From Acidovorax sp. NCPPB 4044 (GTDB lineage: Bacteria > Pseudomonadota > Gammaproteobacteria > Burkholderiales > Burkholderiaceae_C), in assembly GCF_028069655.1 (NCBI RefSeq), contig NZ_JAMCOS010000001.1, forward strand, positions 402,001-466,000: 64,000 bases of DNA, written 5' to 3'. The first letter of the stretch is position 1, and each line of letters opens with the position of its first letter. Positions 1 to 9,508 of this stretch are shown here, piece after piece. Made by a program: the position numbers and the translations under genes. Under the pieces are notes generated by a model. It did not search any database. It worked only from the letters and a program-made list of their open reading frames with translations, and had not been told where the DNA came from.

Positions 1-5
1 CTCCC

Positions 6-623
6 ATGCTGATGGCTGCCGCGCTGGCGGCGGCGGTGTTACCGGCCTCGGCCCAGGCGCCCGCCGCGGCGCAGAAGGCGGGCAAGCCGGATCTGGTGAA
101 GGGCGAGGCCAGCTTCACCGCCGTGTGCGCCGCCTGCCACGCGGCCGACGGCAATTCGGCCATCGTCGCCAACCCCAAGCTGGCGCAGCAGCACCCCGAA
201 TACCTCGTCAAGCAGCTGCAGGAGTTCAAGTCCGGCAAGCGCAACGACCCTGTCATGAAGGGCATCGCCTCCACCCTCTCCGAGGACGACATGCGCAACA
301 TCGCGTACTGGGTGGCGTCCAAGCAGGCCAAGCCCGGCTTCGCCAAGGACAAGGACCTCGTCGCGCTGGGCGAGCGCATCTACCGCGGCGGCATCGCCGA
401 CCGCAACATCGCCGCCTGCGCGGGCTGCCACAGCCCCAACGGCGCCGGCATTCCGGCCCAGTACCCGCGCCTGTCGGGCCAGCACGCCGACTACACGGCC
501 AAGCAGCTCTCCGAGTTCCGCGAAGGCAAGCGCGCCAACAGCGTGCAGATGACCCAGGTGGCGGCCAAGCTCAACGACCGCGAGATCCGCGCCGTCGCCG
601 ACTACATCGCCGGGCTGCGCTGA
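6..623 (+). CDS. Diheme cytochrome c (cytochrome c4 family), 5' end possibly outside window
   Basis: The product is a periplasmic electron carrier with two class I cytochrome c domains. Two CXXCH haem sites are visible: CAACH at residues 41-45 and CAGCH at 138-142. About 205 residues with two tandem domains is the normal size for cytochrome c4. An export signal ending in ASAQA is present, but it lacks the usual positively charged N-region, so the true start may lie before base 1. The cytochrome needs the ResB/CcsB haem-ligation machinery encoded directly downstream. The family call is firm; the electron donor and acceptor are not shown by the sequence. Confidence 0.85.
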   Translation: MLMAAALAAAVLPASAQAPAAAQKAGKPDLVKGEASFTAVCAACHAADGNSAIVANPKLAQQHPEYLVKQLQEFKSGKRNDPVMKGIASTLSEDDMRNIAYWVASKQAKPGFAKDKDLVALGERIYRGGIADRNIAACAGCHSPNGAGIPAQYPRLSGQHADYTAKQLSEFREGKRANSVQMTQVAAKLNDREIRAVADYIAGLR

Positions 624-661
624 ACCCTGCGCCCCTGCGGGAATCCCCGAGGGGCCCGCGC

Positions 662-675
662 TTGACTTGCGTCAA
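662..675. promoter_or_regulatory. FNR/ANR/DNR-like palindrome TTGAC-N4-GTCAA
   Basis: TTGACTTGCGTCAA is a perfect dyad in its outer five bases and resembles the FNR/DNR box (TTGAT-N4-ATCAA). It lies about 40 bp after the cytochrome gene and before a terminator, some 190 bp upstream of resB. Because a terminator separates it from resB, its target is unclear. Confidence 0.35.
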
Positions 676-735
676 AATCCCTCCGGTCGGCCCTGCCGCC
701 CTCCGGAACCAGCCGCCGATAATCACAACCAAGAC

Positions 736-771
736 GGGCGGGCACATCTGAACGGATGGCCCGCCCTTTTT
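736..771 (+). terminator. Intrinsic terminator after the cytochrome c gene
   Basis: GGGCGGGC at 736-743 pairs perfectly with GCCCGCCC at 759-766, with a 15-nt loop, followed at once by TTTTT. It would end transcripts reading through from the cytochrome gene before resB. Confidence 0.75.
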
Positions 772-867
772 GCGTTCAGGCCGCATCGCCGCATTCCGGC
801 GCCGCCTTTCGCCTTGTCTCCCCCTGTCCCTCCACCGCATCCGCCACCGCTTCTCGCCGTTCTGCCC

Positions 868-3045
868 ATGTCCGACACCGCCCCCGGCCACCCGCCCCAG
901 CCCCGCACGTCCCCCGCGCGTGCCGTGGTCGAGCTGCTGTCGTCCATGCGCTTCGCGATCTCGCTGCTCACGGTGATCTGCATCGCCTCGGTGATCGGCA
1001 CGGTGCTCAAGCAGCACGAGCCCGCGGTGAACTACGTGAACCAGTTCGGGCCGTTCTGGGCCGAGCTGTTCCTGGCCATGCGCCTCAATGCGGTCTACAG
1101 CGCCTGGTGGTTCCTGCTGATCCTCGCCTTCCTGGTGACCAGCACCTCGCTGTGCATCGCGCGCAACGGCCCGCGCTACCTGGCCGACCTGCGCAGCTAC
1201 AAGGAGAACATCCGCGAGCAGAGCCTGAAGGCCTTCCACCACCGCGCGCAGTCGGCGCTCGCGGCCGAGGCGCCCGAGGCCGCCGCGCGGCGCATCGGCG
1301 GCCTGCTGGCCGGCGGGGGCTGGAAGGTGCGGCTGCAGCAGCGGGACACCGCGGCCGGCCCCGGCACGGGCTGGATGGTGGCCGCCAAGGCCGGCGCGGC
1401 CAACAAGATCGGCTACATCGCCGCGCACAGCGCCATCGTGCTGATCTGCCTGGGCGGCCTGCTCGACGGCGACCTCATCGTGCGCGCGCAGATGTGGATG
1501 GGCGGCAAGACGCCTTACACCGGCGGCGGGCTCGTGTCCGAGGTGGGCCCCGAGCACCGGCTCTCCGAGCGCAACCCCACCTTCCGCGGCAACCTCTTCG
1601 TGGCCGAGGGCACGCAGTCGGGCACGGCCGTCCTGAACCAGTCCGACGGCGTGCTGCTGCAGGACCTGCCGTTTTCCATCGAGCTGAAGAAATTCATCGT
1701 GGAGCACTACTCCACGGGCATGCCCAAGCTGTTCGCGAGCGAGATCGTCATCCACGACAAGGCCACGGGCGAGGCCACGCCCGCGCGCGTGGAGGTGAAC
1801 CATCCCGCCAGCTACCGCGGCATCGAGATCTACCAGTCGAGCTTCGACGACGGCGGCTCCCGGCTCAAGCTGCGCGCCGTGCCGATGGCGCCGGGCGTGC
1901 AGCCGTTCGACGTGGAAGGCACCGTGGGCGGCTCCACGCGCATCGAGCGCGCGGGCCGCGCCGGTGCCGGCGAGGCCATGGCACTCGAATTCACGGGCCT
2001 GCGCACCATCAACGTCGAGAACTTCAGCGCGGCCGGCGCCGGCGGCTCCGGCGCCGACGTGCGCAAGGTGGACCTGCGCCAGTCCATCGAATCGCGCCTG
2101 GGCGCGGGCAACAAGACCGTCACGCCCAAGGAACTGCGCAACGTGGGCCCGAGCGTCACCTACAAGCTGCGCGACGCCGCGGGCCAGGCGCGCGAATTCC
2201 ACAACTACATGCTGCCCGTGGACACGGGCGACGGCCAGCCGGTGTTCCTGCTCGGCGTGCGCGAGACCCCGGCCGACCCGTTCCGCTTCCTGCGCGTGCC
2301 GGTGGACGACCAGGGCCGCATGGACGGCTTCCTGCGCATGCGCATGGCGCTGGCCGACCCCGCGCTGCGCGAGCAGGCGGTGCGCCGCTACGTGGCCCAG
2401 GCGGTCGACGGCTCCCGGCCCGAGCTGGCCGGGCAGCTCACGCAGTCCACGCTGCGCGCGCTCTCGCTCTTCGCGGGCGCGGGCGATGCGGTGCGCCCGG
2501 CCGGCGCACCGCCGCGCGCGGGCCTGCAGGCCATCTCCGACTTCATGGAAGAGAACGTGCCGGCGGCCGAACGCGAGCGCGCGGGCGAGGTGCTGATCCG
2601 CATCCTGAACGGCGCGCTGTTCGAGATCGCGCAGCTCACGCGCGAGCGCGCCGGCCTCGCGCCGCTGCCGCAGAACGAGGCCACGCGCGCCTTCATGACG
2701 CAGGCCGTGCTCTCGCTGAGCGACGCGCAGGTCTACCCGGCGCCCATGGCGTTCGAGCTGGCCGATTTCACGCAGGTGCAGGCCAGCGTGTTCCAGGTGG
2801 CGCGCGCGCCCGGCAAGAACGTGGTCTACCTGGGCTGCGCCCTGCTGATCCTGGGCGTGTTCGCGATGCTCTACGTGCGCGAGCGCCGCGTCTGGGTGTG
2901 GCTCGTGCCCGCCGGCAGCGGCGGCGCCGCGGCCACGATGGCGCTGTCCACCAACCGCAAGACGATGGATGGCGACCGCGAATTCGCCCAGCTCACCGAG
3001 AAACTCATCGGGGCCCGGCCCCACCATGGAGGCACCACCGCATGA
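868..3045 (+). CDS. resB: Cytochrome c biogenesis protein ResB (System II)
   Basis: This 725-aa membrane protein is the ResB half of the System II cytochrome c synthase, which moves haem to the periplasm and attaches it to apocytochrome CXXCH motifs. Membrane segments are visible at about residues 28-47, 76-96, 180-200 and 651-671, with a large periplasmic domain between the last two, as in the family. I chose ATG 868 because the protein then begins just before the conserved first membrane segment; the open frame runs further upstream but through the terminator region. The stop overlaps the ccsB start (ATGA), so the two are translationally coupled. Confidence 0.92.
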   Translation: MSDTAPGHPPQPRTSPARAVVELLSSMRFAISLLTVICIASVIGTVLKQHEPAVNYVNQFGPFWAELFLAMRLNAVYSAWWFLLILAFLVTSTSLCIARNGPRYLADLRSYKENIREQSLKAFHHRAQSALAAEAPEAAARRIGGLLAGGGWKVRLQQRDTAAGPGTGWMVAAKAGAANKIGYIAAHSAIVLICLGGLLDGDLIVRAQMWMGGKTPYTGGGLVSEVGPEHRLSERNPTFRGNLFVAEGTQSGTAVLNQSDGVLLQDLPFSIELKKFIVEHYSTGMPKLFASEIVIHDKATGEATPARVEVNHPASYRGIEIYQSSFDDGGSRLKLRAVPMAPGVQPFDVEGTVGGSTRIERAGRAGAGEAMALEFTGLRTINVENFSAAGAGGSGADVRKVDLRQSIESRLGAGNKTVTPKELRNVGPSVTYKLRDAAGQAREFHNYMLPVDTGDGQPVFLLGVRETPADPFRFLRVPVDDQGRMDGFLRMRMALADPALREQAVRRYVAQAVDGSRPELAGQLTQSTLRALSLFAGAGDAVRPAGAPPRAGLQAISDFMEENVPAAERERAGEVLIRILNGALFEIAQLTRERAGLAPLPQNEATRAFMTQAVLSLSDAQVYPAPMAFELADFTQVQASVFQVARAPGKNVVYLGCALLILGVFAMLYVRERRVWVWLVPAGSGGAAATMALSTNRKTMDGDREFAQLTEKLIGARPHHGGTTA

Positions 3046-4391
3046 ACACGACGGCGACCACCACCACGACCACCACCATCACCCTGAACGAAGGCTATTT
3101 CGCGCGGCGCAACTGGTTCGACTGGGTGTTCGCGGTCCTCGTGGCCGCGGGCGGTCTCTACGCGCTGCAGCGCTATGGGGCCTTCATGGACGTGTACGAG
3201 AAAGGCATCCTGCTCGGCGCCATCCCGTGCACCGTGTGGCTGGGCTGGTTCTGGCGGCCGCTGCGCGCGCTGATGCTGGTGGTGGCGGCGCTCGCGCTGC
3301 TGGCCATCGGCCTCTACCAGCAGGACGGTGCGGGCAGCCTCGCGCGGGCCGACACCGTGTTCGGGCTCAAATACTTCCTCTCCAGCCAGTCGGCCATCCT
3401 CTGGATGAGCATGCTGTTCTTCATCAGCACGGTGTTCTACTGGCTGGGCATGTTCGCTCGCGGCGAGCGCGGCGCGCTCTCGCTGCTGGGATCGCGCATC
3501 GCCTGGGTGGCGATCGGCATGGCGCTCATCGGCACGCTGGTGCGCTGGTACGAGAGCTACCTGATCGGGCCGGACATCGGCCATATTCCCGTGAGCAACC
3601 TCTACGAGGTGTTCGTGCTCTTTTGCTGGATGACGGCCGCCTTCTACCTCTACTACGAAGAGCAGTACGCGACGCGCGCGCTGGGCGGCTTCGTGATGCT
3701 GGTGGTGAGCGCGGCCGTGGGCTTCCTGCTCTGGTACACCGTGGTGCGCGAGGCCCACGAGATCCAGCCGCTGGTGCCGGCCCTCAAGAGCTGGTGGATG
3801 AAGCTGCACGTGCCGGCCAACTTCATCGGCTACGGCACCTTCGCGCTGGCGGCCATGGTGGCGTTCGCCTACCTCATCAAGCAGCAGGCCGGCGAGACGC
3901 GCTGGTGGAAGCTCGCGCCGCTCTGGATGCTCGGCGTGGTGCTGTGCTTCGAGCCCATCGTGTTCCGCCAGGGCGCCACCGAGAACGGCGGCAGCTACTG
4001 GATGGTGTATTTCGGCATCTCCGCGCTGATCGTCGCGGGCATCCTGCTGGGCCGCCGCCGGATCGCCGAGCGCCTGCCGCCCTTCGAGGTGCTCGACGAC
4101 GTGATGTACAAGGCCATCGCCGTGGGCTTCGCGTTCTTCACCATCGCCACCGTGCTGGGCGCGCTCTGGGCGGCCGAGGCCTGGGGCGGCTACTGGAGCT
4201 GGGACCCCAAGGAGACCTGGGCGCTGATCGTCTGGCTCAACTACGCGGCGTGGCTGCACATGCGGCTCATGAAGGGCCTGCGCGGCACGGTGTCGGCCTG
4301 GTGGGCGCTCGTGGGGCTGGGCGTGACCACCTTCGCGTTCCTGGGCGTGAACATGTGGCTCTCGGGGCTGCACAGCTACGGAACGTTGTAG
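3042..4391 (+). CDS. ccsB: Cytochrome c biogenesis protein CcsB/ResC (System II haem handling)
   Basis: This 449-aa polytopic membrane protein is the partner of ResB. The tryptophan-rich haem-handling signature WGGYWSWDPKETW lies at about residues 382-394 and is diagnostic of the CcsA/CcsB/CcmC/CcmF haem-handling family. The start ATG overlaps the resB stop by 4 bases. The extreme N-terminus is odd: residues 3-12 are almost all threonine, encoded by ACG/ACC triplets, before the membrane-proximal NEGYFARRN. This tract is a triplet repeat, so length changes would not shift the frame. Confidence 0.93.
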   Translation: MNTTATTTTTTTITLNEGYFARRNWFDWVFAVLVAAGGLYALQRYGAFMDVYEKGILLGAIPCTVWLGWFWRPLRALMLVVAALALLAIGLYQQDGAGSLARADTVFGLKYFLSSQSAILWMSMLFFISTVFYWLGMFARGERGALSLLGSRIAWVAIGMALIGTLVRWYESYLIGPDIGHIPVSNLYEVFVLFCWMTAAFYLYYEEQYATRALGGFVMLVVSAAVGFLLWYTVVREAHEIQPLVPALKSWWMKLHVPANFIGYGTFALAAMVAFAYLIKQQAGETRWWKLAPLWMLGVVLCFEPIVFRQGATENGGSYWMVYFGISALIVAGILLGRRRIAERLPPFEVLDDVMYKAIAVGFAFFTIATVLGALWAAEAWGGYWSWDPKETWALIVWLNYAAWLHMRLMKGLRGTVSAWWALVGLGVTTFAFLGVNMWLSGLHSYGTL

Positions 4392-4475
4392 CGGCGGACG
4401 AATCCGTCGGAGGCGAGGGCGCGTATAACCGGGACATCCCCGCAGGCCGCCCCCATCCCCCCGAAGGATTCCTCC

Positions 4476-5474
<999 letters not shown>

Positions 5475-5541
5475 CCACCGGATGCGGCGGGCCGGGATGC
5501 CAGGATCGCTCCTTCCCGGCCAGGCCGCACCGCCCGCCCCC

Positions 5542-6165
5542 ATGAAGAAACTGCTGCTCCACCCCGCCGCCAAGCCGGCCGTCTTCGCGCTGTGCCTGCT
5601 GCCGTTCGCGTGGCTGGTCTACGGCATCGCGGCCGACCGGCTCGGCCCGAACGCCGCCGAGGTGCTCATCCGCTCCACGGGCGACTGGACGCTGCGCGGC
5701 CTGTGCATCGCGCTGGCCGTGACGCCGCTGCGCGTGATGGCCGGCCTGCCGGCGCTGGCGCGCTTCCGCCGCATGCTGGGGCTGTTCGTGTTCTTCTACG
5801 CGGTGCTGCACCTCGTGAGCTACGCGTGGCTCGACATGGAGTTCGACCTGCCCGGTATCGTGCGCGACACCCTGCAGCGGCCCTTCATCCTCGTGGGCAT
5901 GCTGGCGTTCGGCCTGCTGCTGCTGCTGGCTGCCACGTCGTTCAACCGCGCGATCCGCTGGCTGGGCGGCAAGCGCTGGCAGGCGCTGCACCGCGCGGTG
6001 TATGCGGTGGCGGGCCTGGCACTGCTGCACTTCTTCTGGATGCGCGCGGGCAAGAACTTCTTCGGCGAGGTCGCCGTCTATGCGGCGATCCTGGGCGTGC
6101 TGCTGGGCTGGCGCCTGTGGCGGGCGCTGCGGGGCACGCGCCCGGCCCGTTGGGCGGCCCAGTGA
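5542..6165 (+). CDS. msrQ: MsrQ, haem-binding membrane subunit of the MsrPQ system
   Basis: This 207-aa protein has about six membrane segments and belongs to the ferric-reductase-like transmembrane family (YedZ/MsrQ). It binds haem and passes electrons from the quinone pool or a flavin reductase to MsrP. Conserved histidines are visible in AVLHLVSY, QALHRAVY and ALLHFFW. I chose ATG 5542 because the protein then starts with a short basic segment before the first helix; an in-frame upstream start at 5482 would add 20 unlikely residues. The stop is followed without a gap by copy A of the dispersed repeat. Confidence 0.92.
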   Translation: MKKLLLHPAAKPAVFALCLLPFAWLVYGIAADRLGPNAAEVLIRSTGDWTLRGLCIALAVTPLRVMAGLPALARFRRMLGLFVFFYAVLHLVSYAWLDMEFDLPGIVRDTLQRPFILVGMLAFGLLLLLAATSFNRAIRWLGGKRWQALHRAVYAVAGLALLHFFWMRAGKNFFGEVAVYAAILGVLLGWRLWRALRGTRPARWAAQ

Positions 6166-6216
6166 TTTGCTATCTATTTCGTAGCAAACTAATCAGTATT
6201 TGCGGCGGCATGGAGG
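6166..6216 (+). repeat. Dispersed ~50-bp element, copy A
   Basis: The copy starts at the base after the msrQ stop. TTTGCTAT (6166-6173) can pair with GTAGCAAA (6181-6188) across a 7-nt loop. The variable part AATCAGTATT follows, and the conserved tail GCGGCGGCATGGAG ends the unit. Six further copies occur at 7246, 24846, 32547, 41405, 47905 and 57044. Confidence 0.8.
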
Positions 6217-6290
6217 CGAAAAGACGGGTTGGGTGATATCCAGTCGAATGCTTTCCGGATGGGGGCACGACCCTTTGCCGGGCGCGATCT

Positions 6291-6698
6291 TCAGGGCCTG
6301 GTGTTGGGGCAGCCCGGTATCTGCGCCGCTTCCGTGCACTCCGATGGGATGTTTTCAAAGACGACCCCCGGGCTGACATAGACCTTGTTGGCTTGCACGG
6401 GCGGGTCGAGTTGCCAGTCGATTCCGCTGCCGCCTGAAAGATCAACCACCTTGCTTTCCCCAAGCAACTCTTTGGGGTCCACCCGGTACAGGCGGACGAT
6501 GGCTGGATCCCTCTGGTCGTAATGCACGATGCGCTGCCACAGCGATGCGTCGTAGATCTCCAGCCGATAGACGTAGTGGGGGCTGTTGTAGGTCATGAAA
6601 AGCGCTGGCCTGGTCGCATACCAGCCCAGCACCACGCAGGCATTCAATGCCAGGCACCAGACGATGCAGGGCACGTTCTTGAGATCGGACAGTTTCAT
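6291..6698 (-). CDS. Small membrane-anchored hypothetical protein
   Basis: I do not recognise this 135-aa product. It starts MKLSDLKN, followed by one hydrophobic segment (about residues 9-30) that would act as a signal anchor or signal peptide. The rest is a soluble, probably periplasmic, domain rich in Tyr, Asp and Pro, with two cysteines near the C-terminus that could pair. The ATG at 6698 overlaps the stop of the upstream fragment (TGATG), so the two were one transcription unit. The base composition is lower in G+C than the neighbours, suggesting an acquired patch. Small proteins of this kind often accompany type VI secretion-associated DUF6402 genes; that link is an inference. Confidence 0.6.
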   Translation of the reverse strand: MKLSDLKNVPCIVWCLALNACVVLGWYATRPALFMTYNSPHYVYRLEIYDASLWQRIVHYDQRDPAIVRLYRVDPKELLGESKVVDLSGGSGIDWQLDPPVQANKVYVSPGVVFENIPSECTEAAQIPGCPNTRP

Positions 6699-7075
6699 CA
6701 CCACTCCAACTTGATCGGAAAAGGAAGGCGCACGCGGTGTACGTCGGAGACGACCATGAAATCCCCGCCCCGGCCATGCAACGCACGCCATTGCCTGAAA
6801 TGCCGGTTCTGCACCAGATAGCTCTGGTGGCTTGCCTCGGCGGCATCGGCGTACATCCACTGCTCATCGATGGGGATGTCCAGGGCGGACCGGGGTGTGC
6901 GCTTCACGCCACGCGGTCCCCAGAAGCCCAGCGGCTGCGATAGAAAGGAATCGTCGTTGAAGTCGTAGGCGTCGCGCAGGTGGAAGGCCAACTCGTCGAT
7001 GGCGATGGCGATGGCGGCCCTGTATCTTTTCGGGTTCCGCGCGCGTGCGCTCCCTGTCCACGTGGACGATATCGT
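6698..7075 (-). pseudogene. 5'-truncated gene, possible DUF6402 C-terminal fragment
   Basis: The open frame runs from a stop at about 7078 to the stop at 6698 with no convincing start; the first candidate is TTG at 6991. The readable protein contains YDFNDDSFLSQPLGFWG and later GRGGDFMVVSDVHRV, which look like the C-terminal part of a larger conserved protein; I recall similar motifs in DUF6402, a type VI secretion-associated family, but could not check. The expected N-terminal two thirds is missing. A triple GGCGAT repeat (about 6998-7015) marks the region where the frame loses similarity. The reading frame beside it (NDIVHVDRERTRAEPEKIQ) may be the displaced continuation, which would indicate a frameshift. 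Confidence 0.5.
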
Positions 7076-7245
7076 TCACTCGCCTCTCCCCCCCGCTTGG
7101 GTCTCTTCGTTTTTACGGGACCGGATTCTGACGGGAAAAGCGGCGAGGGAGGGGAGAAGTCACGGTTCTTTGGTGACTTTGGGTAACGTTTGGATGGATG
7201 GGCGGGCACCTGCGGCGAACCCTGCCGTGGCGGAGGTTATGCTGA

Positions 7246-7295
7246 TTGCTATATTTTTAATAGCAAACTATTCAATGAAACCGGCGGCATGGAGG
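7246..7295 (+). repeat. Dispersed ~50-bp element, copy B
   Basis: TTGCTAT (7246-7252) pairs with ATAGCAA (7260-7266) across an AT-only loop. It is followed by ACTATTCAATG and the tail CCGGCGGCATGGAGG. It lies 16 bp beyond the stop of the minus-strand ODP gene. With copy A (same orientation) it brackets the small accessory patch at 6217-7245. Confidence 0.85.
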
Positions 7296-7311
7296 CCGAA
7301 ACACCTGAAGT

Positions 7312-8148
7312 TCAGCTGCGCACGGCCTGCAGCGCCGGCCGCACCTGCCGGGTGGCCGGATCGATGATCGCCGTGGGCAGCTGGTAGGCCCGGTCGTCGA
7401 ACAGGTCGATGCCGCACTGCAGGTTCTCGATCCAGTCCAGGAAATCGCCGATGGCCTTCTTGCCCAGGATGGGCGAGCCGTGCTGCGGCACCAGCATGGC
7501 GATGTCGAGCTGCCGCGCCATGCGCGTCCACAGGCGCAGGATCTTGTTGGAGACCATGTAGCGGCGGTGGAAGCCTTCCATGAGCGGGATGTGCGGGGCC
7601 AGTTCGGTGACGGGCTCGCGCGCCTTCGCTCCGGAGGTGAGCGACACCGCCAGATCGCCGGTGAACAGGATCTTGCTCACCGGGTCGTAGAAGTGGAAGT
7701 TGCCCTCCGAGTGCATGAAGTGCGCCGGCAGCAGCACCAGCTCGTTGCGGCCCAGTGGCAGGTGGCCGCCGGCATCGGGCACGCCGATCACGCGGTTCTC
7801 GGTCTTGCCCACCTTGGTGAAGTGGGGCGCGAAGCGCTCCCAGACGCGCGAGATCACCAGCGTGGCCTTGGTGCTGGTCATCCACCGGTCGAGCGACGCG
7901 ATGATGTCCGGGTCTGCGTGCGAGGCGATCAGGTAGGAGAGCTTGTGCGGGGCGAAGTGCTTGCTCATGCCCATGAACAGCTCGTTGAAGGCGAGGTTGC
8001 CGCCCGGGTCGATGATCGCGCCCGTGTCCCCGTCCACGATGAGGAACTGATTGGCCTGCACCGCCTGTCCGTCCTCTTCGATGAGGTCGGAGAACATCAG
8101 GCAGGCGTGGTGCTTGTCTCGATAGAGTTCCAGGGGTTCCGATGCCAT
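7312..8148 (-). CDS. ODP-type (oxygen-binding di-iron) metallo-beta-lactamase-fold protein
   Basis: The 278-aa product has the metallo-beta-lactamase fold of the ODP/flavodiiron group, in which a di-iron centre binds oxygen. Likely metal ligands are His and Asp in SHADPDI, His in HFMHSEGNF, Asp in FTGDLAV and His in VPQHGS. The HxDPD version of the first motif fits ODP proteins better than hydrolases or flavodiiron NO reductases. There is no flavodoxin domain, so it is not a complete flavodiiron protein. It could be an oxygen sensor or scavenger. It stands alone on its strand. An FNR/ANR box is centred about 60 bp upstream of the start, which points to control by oxygen. Confidence 0.8.
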   Translation of the reverse strand: MASEPLELYRDKHHACLMFSDLIEEDGQAVQANQFLIVDGDTGAIIDPGGNLAFNELFMGMSKHFAPHKLSYLIASHADPDIIASLDRWMTSTKATLVISRVWERFAPHFTKVGKTENRVIGVPDAGGHLPLGRNELVLLPAHFMHSEGNFHFYDPVSKILFTGDLAVSLTSGAKAREPVTELAPHIPLMEGFHRRYMVSNKILRLWTRMARQLDIAMLVPQHGSPILGKKAIGDFLDWIENLQCGIDLFDDRAYQLPTAIIDPATRQVRPALQAVRS

Positions 8149-8199
8149 AGCGTTCCACGTGTCATGAAACGGTCAATGTACGGACATCGGCCCGCCGGG

Positions 8200-8219
8200 C
8201 GCTTGATGCGCATCAAGCG
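8200..8219 (-). promoter_or_regulatory. FNR/ANR binding site upstream of the ODP gene
   Basis: The 20-bp sequence is a perfect palindrome and contains TTGATGCGCATCAA (8203-8216), an exact match to the FNR/ANR consensus TTGAT-N4-ATCAA. On the minus strand TACATT at 8180-8175 is a plausible -10. A start near 8168 would put the dyad centre close to -41.5, the geometry of a class II FNR promoter, leaving a leader of about 20 nt before ATG 8148. The promoter reading is inference. Confidence 0.75.
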
Positions 8220-8224
8220 AATGG

Positions 8225-9508
8225 TCAGCCGGGCAGCGTCTCGTGGCGGAACGTGTCCTCGAGCGGCTCGCGCGCACGGATGAGGTGGGCCCGGTCGCCG
8301 TCCACCAGCACCTCGGCGGGGCGGGCGCGCGTGTTGTAGTTGCTGCCCATGGAGCTGCAATAGGCACCGGCCGAAAGCACGGCCAGCCGGTCGCCGGCCT
8401 GCACGGCCAGCGTGCGGTCGCGCCCGATCCAGTCGCCGCTCTCGCAGACGGGTCCGACCACGTCGTACACCGCGGAGGCAGCGCCGGCGGCCGGCGCACC
8501 CACCGGCACGATCGCGTGGAAGGCCTGGTACATCGCGGGACGGGGCAGGTCGTTCATCGCGGCATCGACGATGCAGAAGTTCTTCTGCTCGCCGGGCTTC
8601 ACGTAGAGCACCTCGGTGAGGCACACGCCGGCATTGCCGACCAGCGAGCGGCCGGGCTCGATCATGAACTGCCGGTCGCCGTAGCCGCGCGCATCCAGGC
8701 GCTCGAACAGCTGCGTCCACAGCGCATCCGCCGCGGGCGGGGTGTCGCCGTTGTAGTTGATGCCCAGGCCGCCGCCGAAATCGATGTGGTGGATCGGGAT
8801 GCCGGCGGTCTCGATCTGGCCGACCAGGTCCAGCATGCGGTCCACCGCGTCGAGGTAGGGCGTGGCTTCGGTGATCTGGGAGCCGATGTGGCAATCGATG
8901 CCCGCCACCTGCAGCCCGGGCAGGGTGGCGGCGCGCTGGTAGGTGGCCACCGTGCGCTCGTGCGCCACGCCGAACTTGTTGCCCTTGAGCCCGGTGGAGA
9001 TGTAGGGGTGGGTCTTCGGATCGACGTTCGGGTTCACGCGGATGCTGATCGGCGCGCGCCGGCCACAGGCCACGGCCACGTCGCTCAGCACCTCGAGTTC
9101 GGGCTCGCTCTCCACGTTGAAGCAGCCGATGCCGGCCTCCAGCGCCTCGCGCATCTCCTGGCGCGTCTTGCCCACGCCGGAGAAGATGATCTTGCCGGGA
9201 TCGCCGCCGGCCGCCAGCACGCGGCGCAGTTCGCCGCCGGAGACGATGTCGAAGCCGCAGCCTGCACGGGCGAAGAGCTGCAGCACGGCCAGCGAAGAGT
9301 TCGCCTTCATCGCGTAGCAGATCTGCACCTTGCGCCCCGCGAACCCGCGCTGGTAGGCCGCCAGCGCCGCGAGCATCGATGCCTTCGAATAGACATACAG
9401 CGGCGTGCCATGCGCCTGGGCCAGGTCCGCGGCACGCACGGATTCGATGGAGAGGTCGTCGCCCTGGTAGGCGATGTGGGGGTGGCCGGGCAGTGCGGTC
9501 AGCGTCAT
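8225..9508 (-). CDS. lysA: Diaminopimelate decarboxylase LysA
   Basis: LysA makes L-lysine from meso-diaminopimelate with pyridoxal phosphate. The 427-aa protein shows the PLP lysine in YAMKANSSLAV (Lys68), the glycine loop HIDFGGGLG, the substrate-binding HIGSQ and EPGRSLVGNAG, and the catalytic cysteine region GPVCESGD. I chose ATG 9508 because it gives the usual family length and overlaps the lptM stop by 4 bases (ATGA). The pair lptM-lysA, with cyaY divergent, is a standard gamma/beta-proteobacterial arrangement. Confidence 0.97.
   Translation of the reverse strand: MTLTALPGHPHIAYQGDDLSIESVRAADLAQAHGTPLYVYSKASMLAALAAYQRGFAGRKVQICYAMKANSSLAVLQLFARAGCGFDIVSGGELRRVLAAGGDPGKIIFSGVGKTRQEMREALEAGIGCFNVESEPELEVLSDVAVACGRRAPISIRVNPNVDPKTHPYISTGLKGNKFGVAHERTVATYQRAATLPGLQVAGIDCHIGSQITEATPYLDAVDRMLDLVGQIETAGIPIHHIDFGGGLGINYNGDTPPAADALWTQLFERLDARGYGDRQFMIEPGRSLVGNAGVCLTEVLYVKPGEQKNFCIVDAAMNDLPRPAMYQAFHAIVPVGAPAAGAASAVYDVVGPVCESGDWIGRDRTLAVQAGDRLAVLSAGAYCSSMGSNYNTRARPAEVLVDGDRAHLIRAREPLEDTFRHETLPG

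Noticed and set aside
3048-3077. Thr-coding triplet tract at the ccsB start as a phase-variable switch
   Set aside because: The repeat unit is three bases, so length changes would alter residue number but not the frame.
8149-8224. Palindrome at 8200-8219 as a terminator for lysA
   Set aside because: It lies after the lysA stop on the same strand but has no T-run, and its exact TTGAT-N4-ATCAA core fits an FNR site better.
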